NCBI GenBank assembly: GCA_025352665.1
Contig: JANXSM010000097.1
Coordinates: 1 to 47,541, forward strand
Reading direction: 5' to 3'
Length of the DNA: 47,541 bases
Source of the DNA: Rhodospirillales bacterium
Lineage (GTDB): Bacteria; Pseudomonadota; Alphaproteobacteria; Acetobacterales; Acetobacteraceae
A model generated the notes under the pieces. It ran no database searches, was not told the DNA's origin, and worked only from the letters and a program-made list of their open reading frames with translations. Of this stretch, positions 8,416-16,872 are shown one piece after another (the stretch's first letter is position 1; each line of letters begins with the position of its first letter). A program made the translations under genes and the position numbers.

Positions 8416-8444
8416 GATCCCCTCGCCGCGCGGGCGGGGGGATC
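8416..8444 (+). terminator. GC-rich hairpin after the Hint protein gene
   Basis: A 12-bp stem (8416-8427 with 8433-8444, one wobble pair) around a 5-base GC loop lies 6 bases after the stop codon of the Hint protein gene. The U-tract is weak (TCTTGCTT). Its right arm also supplies the GGGGGA that could serve as the ribosome site for the sulfotransferase, so it may tie expression of the two genes together. Confidence 0.55.
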
Positions 8445-8452
8445 TTGCTTGG

Positions 8453-9283
8453 ATGAACGACATCATGACCAGCCCCACCTTGCACTTCATCTCCGGCCTG
8501 CCGCGCTCCGGCTCCACCCTGCTTGCCGGGCTGCTGCGGCAGAACCCGCGCTTCCATGCACGCATGAGCAGCCCGGTCTGCGGCCTGTTCACCAGCCTTA
8601 TCGCGTCCATGGGCGGTGAGGGCAGCATGTTCATCACGCCGGCCCAGCGCGAGCGGATTTTGCGCGGGCTGTTCGAAAACTACTTTAGCGAATTCAGCGA
8701 CAAGCCGGTGTTGTTCGACACCAACCGCATGTGGTGCGCCAAGCTGCCGCCGCTGCTGCAATTGTATCCGGGGGCCAAGGTGATCTGCATGGTCCGCAAC
8801 GTCGCCTGGATCATGGACAGCATCGAGCGCCTGGTCCGTCGCAATGCGTTTGAGCCGTCCAAGCTGTTCGGCGACGGCGAACGGGCCACCGTGTATTCCC
8901 GTTGCGACGCGCTCGGCAGCCGCGATCGGTTGGTCGGCATGAGTTGGACGGCCATGAAGGAGGCATTCTACGGCGACCAGGCCAACAATCTGTTGGTCGT
9001 GGAGTACGAATACCTCACCCGCGCGCCACAGAAGACGATGCAATTGATCTATGGCTTTCTGGGCGAGGACGCGTTCGAGCACGATTTCGACAATGTCGAG
9101 TATGACGAACCGGAGTTCGACCAAGCGCTTGCCACGCCCGGCCTGCACACGGTCGGCCGCAAGGTACGTTTCGAAGAACGGCGGACGCTGTTGCCGCCGG
9201 ATCTGTTCGAGCGGTTCGACAAGCTCAGTTTCTGGAACGACCCGGCACCCAGCCTGGCGAATTTGATCCGCCCAGCCGCCTGA
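8453..9283 (+). CDS. Sulfotransferase family protein
   Basis: A 276-residue PAPS-dependent sulfotransferase of the bacterial Sulfotransfer_1/3 type. The 5'-phosphosulfate-binding loop is GLPRSGSTLL at residues 15-24, and the 3'-phosphate-binding region is VRNVAWIMDSIERL in the middle. This enzyme class moves sulfate from PAPS to a hydroxyl or amine of a sugar, lipid or protein. It starts 42 bases after the Hint protein in the same direction, which hints that it modifies that protein or a surface glycan; this is speculation. ATG 8453 is used; ATG 8465 is an alternative. Confidence 0.88.
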   Translation: MNDIMTSPTLHFISGLPRSGSTLLAGLLRQNPRFHARMSSPVCGLFTSLIASMGGEGSMFITPAQRERILRGLFENYFSEFSDKPVLFDTNRMWCAKLPPLLQLYPGAKVICMVRNVAWIMDSIERLVRRNAFEPSKLFGDGERATVYSRCDALGSRDRLVGMSWTAMKEAFYGDQANNLLVVEYEYLTRAPQKTMQLIYGFLGEDAFEHDFDNVEYDEPEFDQALATPGLHTVGRKVRFEERRTLLPPDLFERFDKLSFWNDPAPSLANLIRPAA

Positions 9284-9361
9284 TATCGGCCATTGCGAGC
9301 GGCTCGCGAAGCAAGCCGGGGCATACGGCATGGCGCTCATCGACCAAGTCGGCCTTGCTCA

Positions 9362-9404
9362 CTAGAGCTTTTTCCGATCGATAGGGATCGGAGAAAATCT
9401 CTAG
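9362..9404. repeat. 43-bp palindromic element
   Basis: CTAGAG at 9362 and CTCTAG ending at 9404 are the outer arms of a long imperfect palindrome. Inner arms are TTTTTCCGATC and GATCGGAGAAAA around GATAGG. It lies between the sulfotransferase and the IS630 remnant. It may be a two-way terminator (A/T-rich inner arms) or a copy of a dispersed palindromic element; similar CTAGAG-type palindromes are common in alphaproteobacterial genomes. Confidence 0.6.
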
Positions 9405-9481
9405 AGCAGAAACTCATTTGGGATTCCCCCACGCGGGTGAGATGTGATTCACCATTTGGGCTGGGCGGGAGGCCAGCATGC

Positions 9482-10425
9482 ATGGGGAAGCCACTATCTC
9501 TCGACCTTCGTTCTCGACTGGTTTCCGCGGTACCGAACGGCATGTCTCGCCGCGGCGCGGCAGAGCGGTTTAGTGTCTCTGTCGCGAGTGCCGTTCGCTG
9601 GGCGGCGGCCGTCAGCACGACAGGCAGCGTCGAGGCCAAGCCGCAGGGCGGGGACACGCGCTCTCATCGTATTGAGGCCCTCAGCGCGGTGATCCTGGCG
9701 GCGGTGGCGGAGCAGAAGGACTTCGGCCTCGTCGAGCTGGCCGACCTGTTGCGCATCAATCATGGAGCTTCGTTCGCTGCCAGCACTGTTTGGCGCTGCC
9801 TTGAGCGGCCAGACGTGGCCGCCCGGTGCCAGGCGTGGTTCGCAGCCCAGCCGACCCTGATCCACGGCACCTGGTGTTCATCGACGAAACCGGCGCCTCG
9901 ACCAAGATGGCCCGGCGGCGAGGCCGCGCGCTGAAAGGAGAGCGCTGCCGCGCCGCGGCGCCGCACGGGCACTGGAAGACGACCACTTTCATCGGCGCAC
10001 TTCAGGTGGACGGCATGACCGCGCCCATGGTGCTCGACGGGCCGATGAACCGTGTCGCGTTCCGGGCTTACATCGTGCAGGTGCTGGTGCCGACACTTCA
10101 CCGCGGCGACACCGTGATCATGGACAACCTGCCTGCCCACAAAGGCACAGACGTGCGCCGAGCTATCGAAGCAGCTGGCGCAACGCTGCGCTATCTTCCG
10201 CCCTACTCGCCGGACTTTAACCCAATCGAGAACGCCTTCTCCAAGCTCAAGGCATTCTTGCGAAAGGCTGCCGCGCGAACCATCGACGACCTGTGGGACG
10301 TGATCCGCGATGCCCTGCCGACCTTCGCGCCGCAAGACTGCGCCAACTACTTCACCGCTGCCGGCTATTTTATGGCGTCACCCCGTCTCGTAGCGCATAC
10401 GCTGGTCGGGGCCGCCTATGGCTGA
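9482..10425 (+). mobile_element. IS630-family transposase, frameshifted and internally deleted
   Basis: The first part (ATG 9482 to stop 9934) carries the helix-turn-helix region beginning MGKPLSLDLRSRLVSAV with the GMSRRGAAERFSVS motif. The catalytic part, in the -1 frame (usable from about 9850 to TGA 10423-10425), has the DDE motifs [23 protein letters not shown] and [18 protein letters not shown]. The frame changes near 9850-9860, within the Ala-Gln-Pro and Asp-Pro codons. Some IS630 members make their transposase by frameshifting, but here about 20 residues normally found between the DNA-binding and catalytic parts (a Lys-rich linker) also seem to be missing, so the copy is probably dead. 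I could not fix the terminal repeats. Confidence 0.85.
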
Positions 10426-10538
10426 CTGCTGGTGTGCGTGGCGGTCTCAGAGAGCGCGATTGGGTTTTACTTACTGATCGAGCGGTTCCGGCCTCGATGA
10501 TTTGGCTCCAAGGCGCAAACCGACCCAAGGGCACGATT

Positions 10539-10916
10539 TCAATTATCCGACGCGGACTGCTCGGCGAGCAAAGTCTCAAGTTGCGCGACCAAATTCGCCG
10601 CCGGGCAAGGTTTGATCTGGACGACCAAGCCTGAAAACCGTGTCGAGAGCGCCGGAGGGAGGTCCACCGCTGTGTGGATAATGAAAGGGATGTCCAAACC
10701 CAAAAGGACCTCCACTAACCGCGAGCAATCCCCGTCCACCAAATTTACGTCCAAGATCGCTGCCGTGACCGTGACCGTCCCAACCAGGGCCAGGGCTTCC
10801 TCAACGGTCGCGGCAGGCCCGACAACAATTCCGTCGGCGTCTTCAATGGCGAACGCCAGGTCCAGAGCGATGAAAGGTTCATCCTCGGCCACGAGAACAG
10901 ATGCCCGGTTTAGCAT
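10539..10916 (-). CDS. Single-domain response regulator (receiver only)
   Basis: A 125-residue stand-alone receiver with no output domain. It shows the acidic pair Glu11/Asp12, phosphoacceptor Asp56 in AAILDVNLVDGD, and the conserved Lys in QIKPCPA. Start ATG 10916 places the first beta strand (SVLVAEDE) correctly; the longer open frame upstream is a shadow of the kinase gene. It lies 49 bases downstream of the CheB-CheR-HWE kinase on the same strand. HWE kinases often pass phosphate to such single receivers, so it is the likely partner. Confidence 0.9.
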   Translation of the reverse strand: MLNRASVLVAEDEPFIALDLAFAIEDADGIVVGPAATVEEALALVGTVTVTAAILDVNLVDGDCSRLVEVLLGLDIPFIIHTAVDLPPALSTRFSGLVVQIKPCPAANLVAQLETLLAEQSASDN

Positions 10917-10965
10917 AGACGGGCCCGGGCTCGATGGCGGAGGACAGTTGAATGTTGGCAAGCCC

Positions 10966-13900
10966 TCAAAGCGCCAAGCGCTTCGTTTTTGCCGAAAGAA
11001 GCACCACCAAACCTTCCGGGTTCCAGTGGAAAATGATGTCTCCGCCCAGCTGGCTGCTGACGCTCCGGCGAATGAGTATACTGCCGAACCCCTCCCGCTG
11101 AGGTGGTGTTGTGATGGGGGGCCCTCCGACTTCTCTCCACGACAGGGCGAAGCGGCCCTGCGCTTCTGTCCACGAAATGTGGACGCACCCGCCGGGGACC
11201 GAGAGGGCACCGTACTTAGCCGCGTTCGTCGCCAACTCATGCACGACGAGTGCGACGTTGGTAGCGGCCTCCGCGCCGACCGCAAATTCCAACCCGTCGA
11301 TTTGGATCCGCGCGCCATCTCTCGTTCCAGTCGGATCGACATAAGAAGCAATAATCTTTTGTATCAGTTCGCTCAGGTTGGTCCCTCGCAGGTTTGTCTG
11401 GGCCTTTGAGGCCCTCGGCCGAATCAACTGCTGGGCGACGGCGAGCGCGCCGAGCCGGCCTCGGATGGTCTCGGCCAGTTCCTTCGGCGTGGTCGCCGAT
11501 CTGGCGCTCAGCGTCACCATTCCACCTACGGTGGCAAACAGGTTCTTAATCCGGTGATCCATCTCTTGAAGGAGTAGTTCCTGCTGCTCCTCATGACGTT
11601 TGCGCAGGCTGACGTCGATAAAGATCACGCCAACCTTCAAGATGGCCTCATCGTCAAAGCGAAAAGCGAACAACTCCAGCGTCCGTCCCTGCGATGCCAG
11701 GTTGCGCTCGAAGCGGATCGGCTCTCCCGTCGCCATGACCTTGTCGTAGGTCTCGAACCACTCCTCAGGCTCTTCGGGGAACGCCTCTCGAATCGTCTTG
11801 CCAACGACGTCGCCGACACCAGTCTGCTTGGTAAAGCCAGCATTGGCGGAGAGATACCGGAAGTCACTCCGCTCGCCGGGGCCGGTCTCCAGCTTTCCGA
11901 GTGTGCAGAAGCCCTCATCGATGAACTCGAAGAGAAGCCGGAATCTCGCCTCACTGGCCCGGAGGACTTCCTGCGCTGCTTGTCGCTCAGTCGTATCGAC
12001 GAAGGTCATGACCACGCCATCGATGAGGTTGTCGATCGTTCGATACGGACGAATGCGCAGGGTGAATGTCGTCTTCGTATCGTGCAGCACGACCTGGCGC
12101 TCCACCAAGGTCAGCTTGCGCAGGACGGTTTGCACGTCGCGTTGCAGATCGGCGTAATCCAGGAGATTGACCACCTCGGCGATCGGCCGGCCGATATCTA
12201 TGTCGCGCACATGAAAGATGTCTGTGACACCGGGCGTGAAACTCTTCACCCTCAGTTGCCCATCCAAAAAGAGAGTCGCGATCTCGGTGCTTTCGAGCAG
12301 GTTTTTCAGGTCGCTGTTCAGATGAGTCAGCTGATCATTCTTGCTATTCATCTCCGCGTTGATCGTCTGAATCTCCTCGTTTATCGACTGCATCTCCTCC
12401 TTGGATGTCTCCATTTCCTCGTTGGAGGATTGAAGCTCTTCGTTGACCGACTGATGCTCCTCGTTGGAAGATTTCAGTTCTTCGTTGGCAATTTCCAGCT
12501 CATCGATGGACGATTGAAGTTGCGTTCTGGTCGTCAGCAGATCCTGTTCAAGTGCTTTGAACGCTTCGCTGGAGTCGTTGTTTGTTTGCAGCGCCGCGCC
12601 GCTCGGTGCGCCGGCGCCGACATCCTGAAAGACCAGCACGAAGAACCCGCCTTCGGCGCCGTGACCACCCAAGGGTTCCGCGGTCAAGGTGACGAGACGA
12701 GCGCGGCCTGCCAATCGAATCGACACATTTTCGTGCTGGACGACACCTGGGAGGGATCTCGCCTCTTTAAGCACCGCCCTCACCAATGGCCTCAGGGCTT
12801 TGCGCAGGATGTCGAACAGGGCAAAGCTCGGCGCACCCGGCGAAAGTTCAATGTATTGGCCCATGGCCGCGCCGGAAAACCGCACGATACGGTCGCGGCT
12901 ATCGATCACGACGTGGGGTAGATTGTATTTCTCCGTCACCCGGCGCGTGCTTTTGTCGATCCGGTCGTCCTCGCGCTTGGGCGTCGCGTCCAAGTGCGGC
13001 AGCGGCTCAAGGCCCCTGCGACCGGTCATGAGGTCGGGCAGTGTCGGTCGATCAACCTCCCGCCGCTCGAAGAGCCGATGCTTCTTATCCCGGACCGCGA
13101 ACAGCTTTGTGGCGCGAGTGACCGACTCCGATGATCCAAGGAAAAGCCGCCCATGCGGCTTGAGCGCATAGTGGAAGGTTCGCATCACGCGGTCCTGCAT
13201 ATCCGCGTCGAGGTAGATCAGCAGATTGCGGCAAGAAATCAAATCGAGCCTGGAAAACGGCGGGTGTTTGATGATGCTGTGGGTGGAGAACACGCACATG
13301 TCGCGGATTTCCGAAACGATGCAGCAGAAACCGCCATCCTCGGTAAACCAGCGCTCTGCCCGTTCTGGCGACAGTCCGGCCGCTGGCCGTCGGTATCGCC
13401 CGAGACGCGCGATCGCGATCGCTTGGTCATCAATGTCAGTGCCGAAGATTTGCACCTTCGGCCTGGCGTGCCGGCCGTCCATCGCTTCGCGGAGCATAAT
13501 AGCGATGGTGAAGGCTTCTTGCCCAGTCGAGCAACCCGGGACCCAAATACGGATGTCGTCATCCGCTCCCTTTCCGACCACAAGGTCCTTCAACACCGTG
13601 TCGGCCAGCGCGTCGAATGCGGCGGGATCTCGAAAGAACTCCGTTACCCCAATCAACAGCTCTTGGAACAGCAACTCCAGCTCCGCGGGTTGCCGACGGT
13701 AGTGTTCGATGTAGGCGTCCGGGGTGTCGAGTCGGAGAACCTGCATCCTTCGCTGAAGCCGACGGACGAGGGTTTTTTCCTTGTACTCGCTGAAATCATG
13801 GCCGCTGTGTGACCTTAGGGCCGCCATGATCGTCGAGAGATAGGAGCCGGCATTCTTACGGGCGTCGTCCCCGTCCTTATGTTCGACAATGCTCGTCAGG

Positions 13901-14553
13901 TATTGCTTGTAGGCGATTAGATGGGCCGGCATCGCCTCGACCGCGAGCACTTCGTCGACTTGGCCCGTCAAGGTCGCGCTTTGCGGCATACCGGCCATCG
14001 CATGGCTGTCGAACTCGGCTTGGGCCAAGGTGAGCCCGCCGTGTTCCTTGATGATGGCCAAGCCGAGCGAGCCATCGCTTCCGGTTCCCGCCAGGACGAT
14101 GGCGATCGCGTTCTCTCCTTGATCCTCAGCGAGTGACTGGAAGAAGGTGTCGATCGGCCGGCGCCGATCCCGCGGCGGCGCGGGCTGGTCGACCTTGAGA
14201 CGCCCGGCCTTGATCGTCAGGGTCGCGTCAGGAGGGATAACGAAAACGCAATTCGGCGTGACCTGCACACCGTCAGCCGCCTCGACCACACGCATGGAGG
14301 TCGATTTTCCCAGCAGTTCGACCAACATGCTCTTGTGGTCTGGCGACAAGTGCTGAACCAGCACGAACGCCATGCCGATGTCCTCTGGCGTATTGGCGAA
14401 AAAGCTCCTGAAGGCCTCAAGGCCTCCAGCCGATGCACCGATGCCGACGATCAACAACACGCCAGCCCCGCTCTTTTCAGGGCGCGCAAGCGGCTGTTCC
14501 CCTCTCTCGCTGTGGCGGTTGGCATTTGAGCGATCCGGCGGTTTTATTGCCAT
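10966..14553 (-). CDS. CheB-CheR-PAS-HWE/HisKA_2 hybrid sensor kinase
   Basis: A 1195-residue multidomain signalling protein. Order: a CheB methylesterase domain (about 35-225: Ser in GIGASAGGLEAF, His in QHLSPDHKS, Asp in GTGSDGSLG); CheR methyltransferase N- and C-domains (about 240-500, SAM site WVPGCSTGQEAFTIA, ISCRNLLIYL); a PAS-like segment; a long heptad coiled coil near 650-720 made of NEELQSSNEEM-type repeats; two PAS domains (about 725-960); and an HWE/HisKA_2 kinase with EMDHRIKNLFATV and ELATNAAKYGAL. CheB has no receiver of its own. Such fusions are not part of classical chemotaxis; some relatives act in stress or light/redox signalling. RBS GAGGT before ATG 14553. Downstream partner: the single receiver. 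Confidence 0.93.
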   Translation of the reverse strand: MAIKPPDRSNANRHSERGEQPLARPEKSGAGVLLIVGIGASAGGLEAFRSFFANTPEDIGMAFVLVQHLSPDHKSMLVELLGKSTSMRVVEAADGVQVTPNCVFVIPPDATLTIKAGRLKVDQPAPPRDRRRPIDTFFQSLAEDQGENAIAIVLAGTGSDGSLGLAIIKEHGGLTLAQAEFDSHAMAGMPQSATLTGQVDEVLAVEAMPAHLIAYKQYLTSIVEHKDGDDARKNAGSYLSTIMAALRSHSGHDFSEYKEKTLVRRLQRRMQVLRLDTPDAYIEHYRRQPAELELLFQELLIGVTEFFRDPAAFDALADTVLKDLVVGKGADDDIRIWVPGCSTGQEAFTIAIMLREAMDGRHARPKVQIFGTDIDDQAIAIARLGRYRRPAAGLSPERAERWFTEDGGFCCIVSEIRDMCVFSTHSIIKHPPFSRLDLISCRNLLIYLDADMQDRVMRTFHYALKPHGRLFLGSSESVTRATKLFAVRDKKHRLFERREVDRPTLPDLMTGRRGLEPLPHLDATPKREDDRIDKSTRRVTEKYNLPHVVIDSRDRIVRFSGAAMGQYIELSPGAPSFALFDILRKALRPLVRAVLKEARSLPGVVQHENVSIRLAGRARLVTLTAEPLGGHGAEGGFFVLVFQDVGAGAPSGAALQTNNDSSEAFKALEQDLLTTRTQLQSSIDELEIANEELKSSNEEHQSVNEELQSSNEEMETSKEEMQSINEEIQTINAEMNSKNDQLTHLNSDLKNLLESTEIATLFLDGQLRVKSFTPGVTDIFHVRDIDIGRPIAEVVNLLDYADLQRDVQTVLRKLTLVERQVVLHDTKTTFTLRIRPYRTIDNLIDGVVMTFVDTTERQAAQEVLRASEARFRLLFEFIDEGFCTLGKLETGPGERSDFRYLSANAGFTKQTGVGDVVGKTIREAFPEEPEEWFETYDKVMATGEPIRFERNLASQGRTLELFAFRFDDEAILKVGVIFIDVSLRKRHEEQQELLLQEMDHRIKNLFATVGGMVTLSARSATTPKELAETIRGRLGALAVAQQLIRPRASKAQTNLRGTNLSELIQKIIASYVDPTGTRDGARIQIDGLEFAVGAEAATNVALVVHELATNAAKYGALSVPGGCVHISWTEAQGRFALSWREVGGPPITTPPQREGFGSILIRRSVSSQLGGDIIFHWNPEGLVVLLSAKTKRLAL

Positions 14554-14670
14554 TGTCCAACCTCGATAACGTCAGATCGCACATCATTCGCCTCGAAATT
14601 GTTGGCGGTTACCCTAATTCAATCGATAATTTGTTGGCTTGCAACTCAAAATTGGTTTGGAATCGGTATC

Positions 14671-15287
14671 TCAACGAGCGGGCCTTCGTAGAAGCAGCAT
14701 TGCTGAAGCGGCATAGAGGAAGGCTTCGGCCGAGGCGATCGTCCTTTCAAAGCTCTTTTCCAGCCTGCGGTTTCGATTGATCCAAGCGAGGAAGCGCTCC
14801 ACCAACCAGCGGCGCGCAATGACGGCGAAGCAGATCTGCCCCATCGCTTCTTCGGACAATTTCGACGCGGATCGGGCTGTTGGTGGCCACGCACGGCCCC
14901 TGGTGGCCTGTACCGGTCATCAGTGTCCACCAAGGCGTGGCGCTTGCGGCCCTTGATCTTCTTACCCGCGTCATAGCCGCGAACGCCGCCGCTCTCGGTC
15001 GTCTTGACGCTTTGGCTGTCAATGATGGCCGCAGACGGGCTCGCCTCGCGTCCAGCCCGCTCTCGGTCGAGCATGACCAAGTGATGGTTGATGCTTTCCC
15101 ACGTGCCCGCGTCGCGCAGCCGCCAATTCTTACTCAGAGGCCTCAACAACGTCCGAGGCGGGTGGGCCATGCTCTGCACCGCCCATAACCTCAACAAGCT
15201 GCATCGAGCCACAGCCTGAACCACGCCAGCTGGGCCGGGCCTCACACCTGACAAGCTGAACGACGGCCCGCTTGCAATGATGCGCAC
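14671..15287 (-). pseudogene. IS5-type transposase, broken, possibly chimeric
   Basis: On the minus strand the translation shows IS5-family transposase sequence: GTWESINHHLVMLDRERAG, AIIDSQSVKTTESGGVRGYD and KKIKGRKRHALVDT (first Asp of the DDE triad and its surround). The C-terminal part is in another frame (14671-14859): RRWLVERFLAWINRNRRL, which carries the catalytic Glu. A frameshift near 14900 separates them and the N-terminal domain does not match. Upstream of about 15125 the sequence (LLRLWAVQSMAHPP) looks like the tail of a different IS, so two elements seem joined. It marks the left border of the sulfur gene region. Confidence 0.8.
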
Positions 15288-15360
15288 TCCAGAGGCCGCT
15301 CGCCAATCAGCAGCTATGTCTCAAACGGAGCCCTTACCCATTCTCAGACAGGCGCCTAGG

Positions 15361-15783
15361 TTATTTCACCGTGGCAAGATAGGCGATCAGGTCGGCTCGC
15401 TGGGTCTCGTTCTTCAGGCCGGCATAGGGCATCGTGGTTCCGGGTACGACGGCTCTTGGATTGACGAGATAGCGGTCTAGCGTGGCCTCGTCCCAGTTCA
15501 GACCCGAACCCTTGTTGGCCTCGGAATAGTGAAAGTCCGAGACAGTTCCCGCCTTGCGCCCAACCACTCCAAAGAGGCTAGGTCCGATACCTTTCTTGCC
15601 CTCGGTGACACTATGGCACGCCGAGCACTGGATCTTGAACACCTTCCCCCCGGCCTCGGGGTCCGCTGCGGCAGCGAGCAGGGTAAGGCAGGACGCGGCA
15701 AGCGCCAGGAAGGCAACAGCTGCGATCTTTCGTGTCGTGGTCATGCTGCGCATCCTGTCCGTGGGCCTTTCGATCGATTTCAT
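15361..15783 (-). CDS. Class I cytochrome c (periplasmic, cytochrome c2-like)
   Basis: A 140-residue exported single-haem cytochrome. Haem motif CSACH at residues 53-57, followed by GIGPSLFGVVGR, and a Met axial ligand in TTMPYAGL near 118. The signal peptide covers roughly residues 14-39. ATG 15783 overlaps the stop of the upstream metallo-beta-lactamase gene as ATGA, which supports this start although the signal peptide then has a long basic lead; ATG 15744 is also possible. As the last gene of the sox transcription unit it is the natural electron acceptor for SoxXA, SoxCD or a related dehydrogenase, handing electrons to a terminal oxidase. Confidence 0.9.
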   Translation of the reverse strand: MKSIERPTDRMRSMTTTRKIAAVAFLALAASCLTLLAAAADPEAGGKVFKIQCSACHSVTEGKKGIGPSLFGVVGRKAGTVSDFHYSEANKGSGLNWDEATLDRYLVNPRAVVPGTTMPYAGLKNETQRADLIAYLATVK

Positions 15784-16832
15784 TGTGCGGGCTTGGCCGT
15801 GTCGCCCGCCGCCAAACTCTCGGCTTCGATCTCGAGGAACACGCGATAGGCGTTCCCCCGGTTGCTGGCACCGAACGCCGGGATGTCGCGGTAGGGTCCC
15901 CAGTCAGTCGCCTCGTAGGCGGCGTCGAACTCCGTCCACTCCGCCACCGCCCTGGCCATCTTTGCGCGGACGTAGCGGATGTAGGTGTCGGTGAACGAGA
16001 TGGCCTCGGCGGCGCCCGTCGCAGGTTTCCCGTGCCCGGGGATGATGAAGCGGGGTTCGAGCAACGAAACTTCCTGCAACCCGGCAAGCCAGTTCTTCGT
16101 GTTGACCGCAGCACTCGCCATGAACGGAATGCGGCCGTTCTGCACGATGTCGCCCGCGAACAGCACCCGCTCCGGCAGGACAAGCATCATGATGTCGCTC
16201 ATCGAGTGGGCCGGGCCTGCGTAGACGAGCTGGAAGCGGTGCGCACCTAGCCTGATCTCGGCTGCGACCTGGAACACCACCCCCGGGAGCACAATGCGGG
16301 TGTCAGCGTTCACCCAGGGTGCCAGCGCTTCCCGCCGCTGCGCGAGCCGTGGGGCGGCCGCCTCGTCGTCAGTGTTGCCCGCGGCGGTGTAGTTCAGCGC
16401 CTTTGTCTGGGCGACGATTTCCGCACCGGTTTCATCCCGGAATGCCTGGAGACCGTAGATGTGGTCGGCGTGATAGTGGCTCAGCACCACGTGGCGGACA
16501 GGCTTGTCGGTGATGCCTTTGATCTTCTGCAACATTGCGTGCCCGAGGCTCGGCGTCCCCAGGGTGTCGAACACCACGACACCTTCGTCGGTTACGACGA
16601 ACCCAGCGTTGGACGTATGGCCCTGGTTGGTCCCGTTCGGCACGCCCGGATGCCCGAGGACGTAATAGATGGGGGCCCCAGGCACCTGCTGGACGACGAG
16701 GTCTTCGATGAGCGGGGCGTAAGCCTGCGCGCGGGCCTCCCCGGGCAGGGCGGCCGCAAACGGGACGGCGGCCGCACAGGACAGGAAGCCCCGCCGGCCG
16801 GCCAAGCCACGTGGGACGAGCCAGGACGGCAC
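15780..16832 (-). CDS. SoxH-like metallo-beta-lactamase-fold hydrolase
   Basis: A protein of about 350 residues with the metallo-beta-lactamase fold. The metal motif is SHYHADHIYG; further His and Asp ligands sit in VYAGPAHSMSD, LFAGDIVQN and FIIPGHGKP. An N-terminal Arg-Arg signal (GRRGFLSCAAAVPFAAAL, ending ARAQA) points to export, perhaps by Tat. Start GTG 16832 is chosen so that it does not run into the upstream gene; the longer open frame to 16925 overlaps that gene. It resembles SoxH and the PQQ-linked zinc hydrolases found in sox or methylotrophy clusters. Its substrate is unknown. It is coupled (ATGA) to the cytochrome gene downstream. Confidence 0.8.
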   Translation of the reverse strand: MPSWLVPRGLAGRRGFLSCAAAVPFAAALPGEARAQAYAPLIEDLVVQQVPGAPIYYVLGHPGVPNGTNQGHTSNAGFVVTDEGVVVFDTLGTPSLGHAMLQKIKGITDKPVRHVVLSHYHADHIYGLQAFRDETGAEIVAQTKALNYTAAGNTDDEAAAPRLAQRREALAPWVNADTRIVLPGVVFQVAAEIRLGAHRFQLVYAGPAHSMSDIMMLVLPERVLFAGDIVQNGRIPFMASAAVNTKNWLAGLQEVSLLEPRFIIPGHGKPATGAAEAISFTDTYIRYVRAKMARAVAEWTEFDAAYEATDWGPYRDIPAFGASNRGNAYRVFLEIEAESLAAGDTAKPAQ

Positions 16833-16872
16833 CCCGCCGTCACCGCAGCACCCCACCGGAAAGCCGGGTCGG

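Noticed and set aside
11593-12921. 442-codon plus-strand open frame
   Set aside because: It lies opposite the PAS and coiled-coil part of the CheB-CheR kinase. Its repeated Leu/Phe/Val patterns are the antisense image of the Glu/Asn-rich coiled coil.
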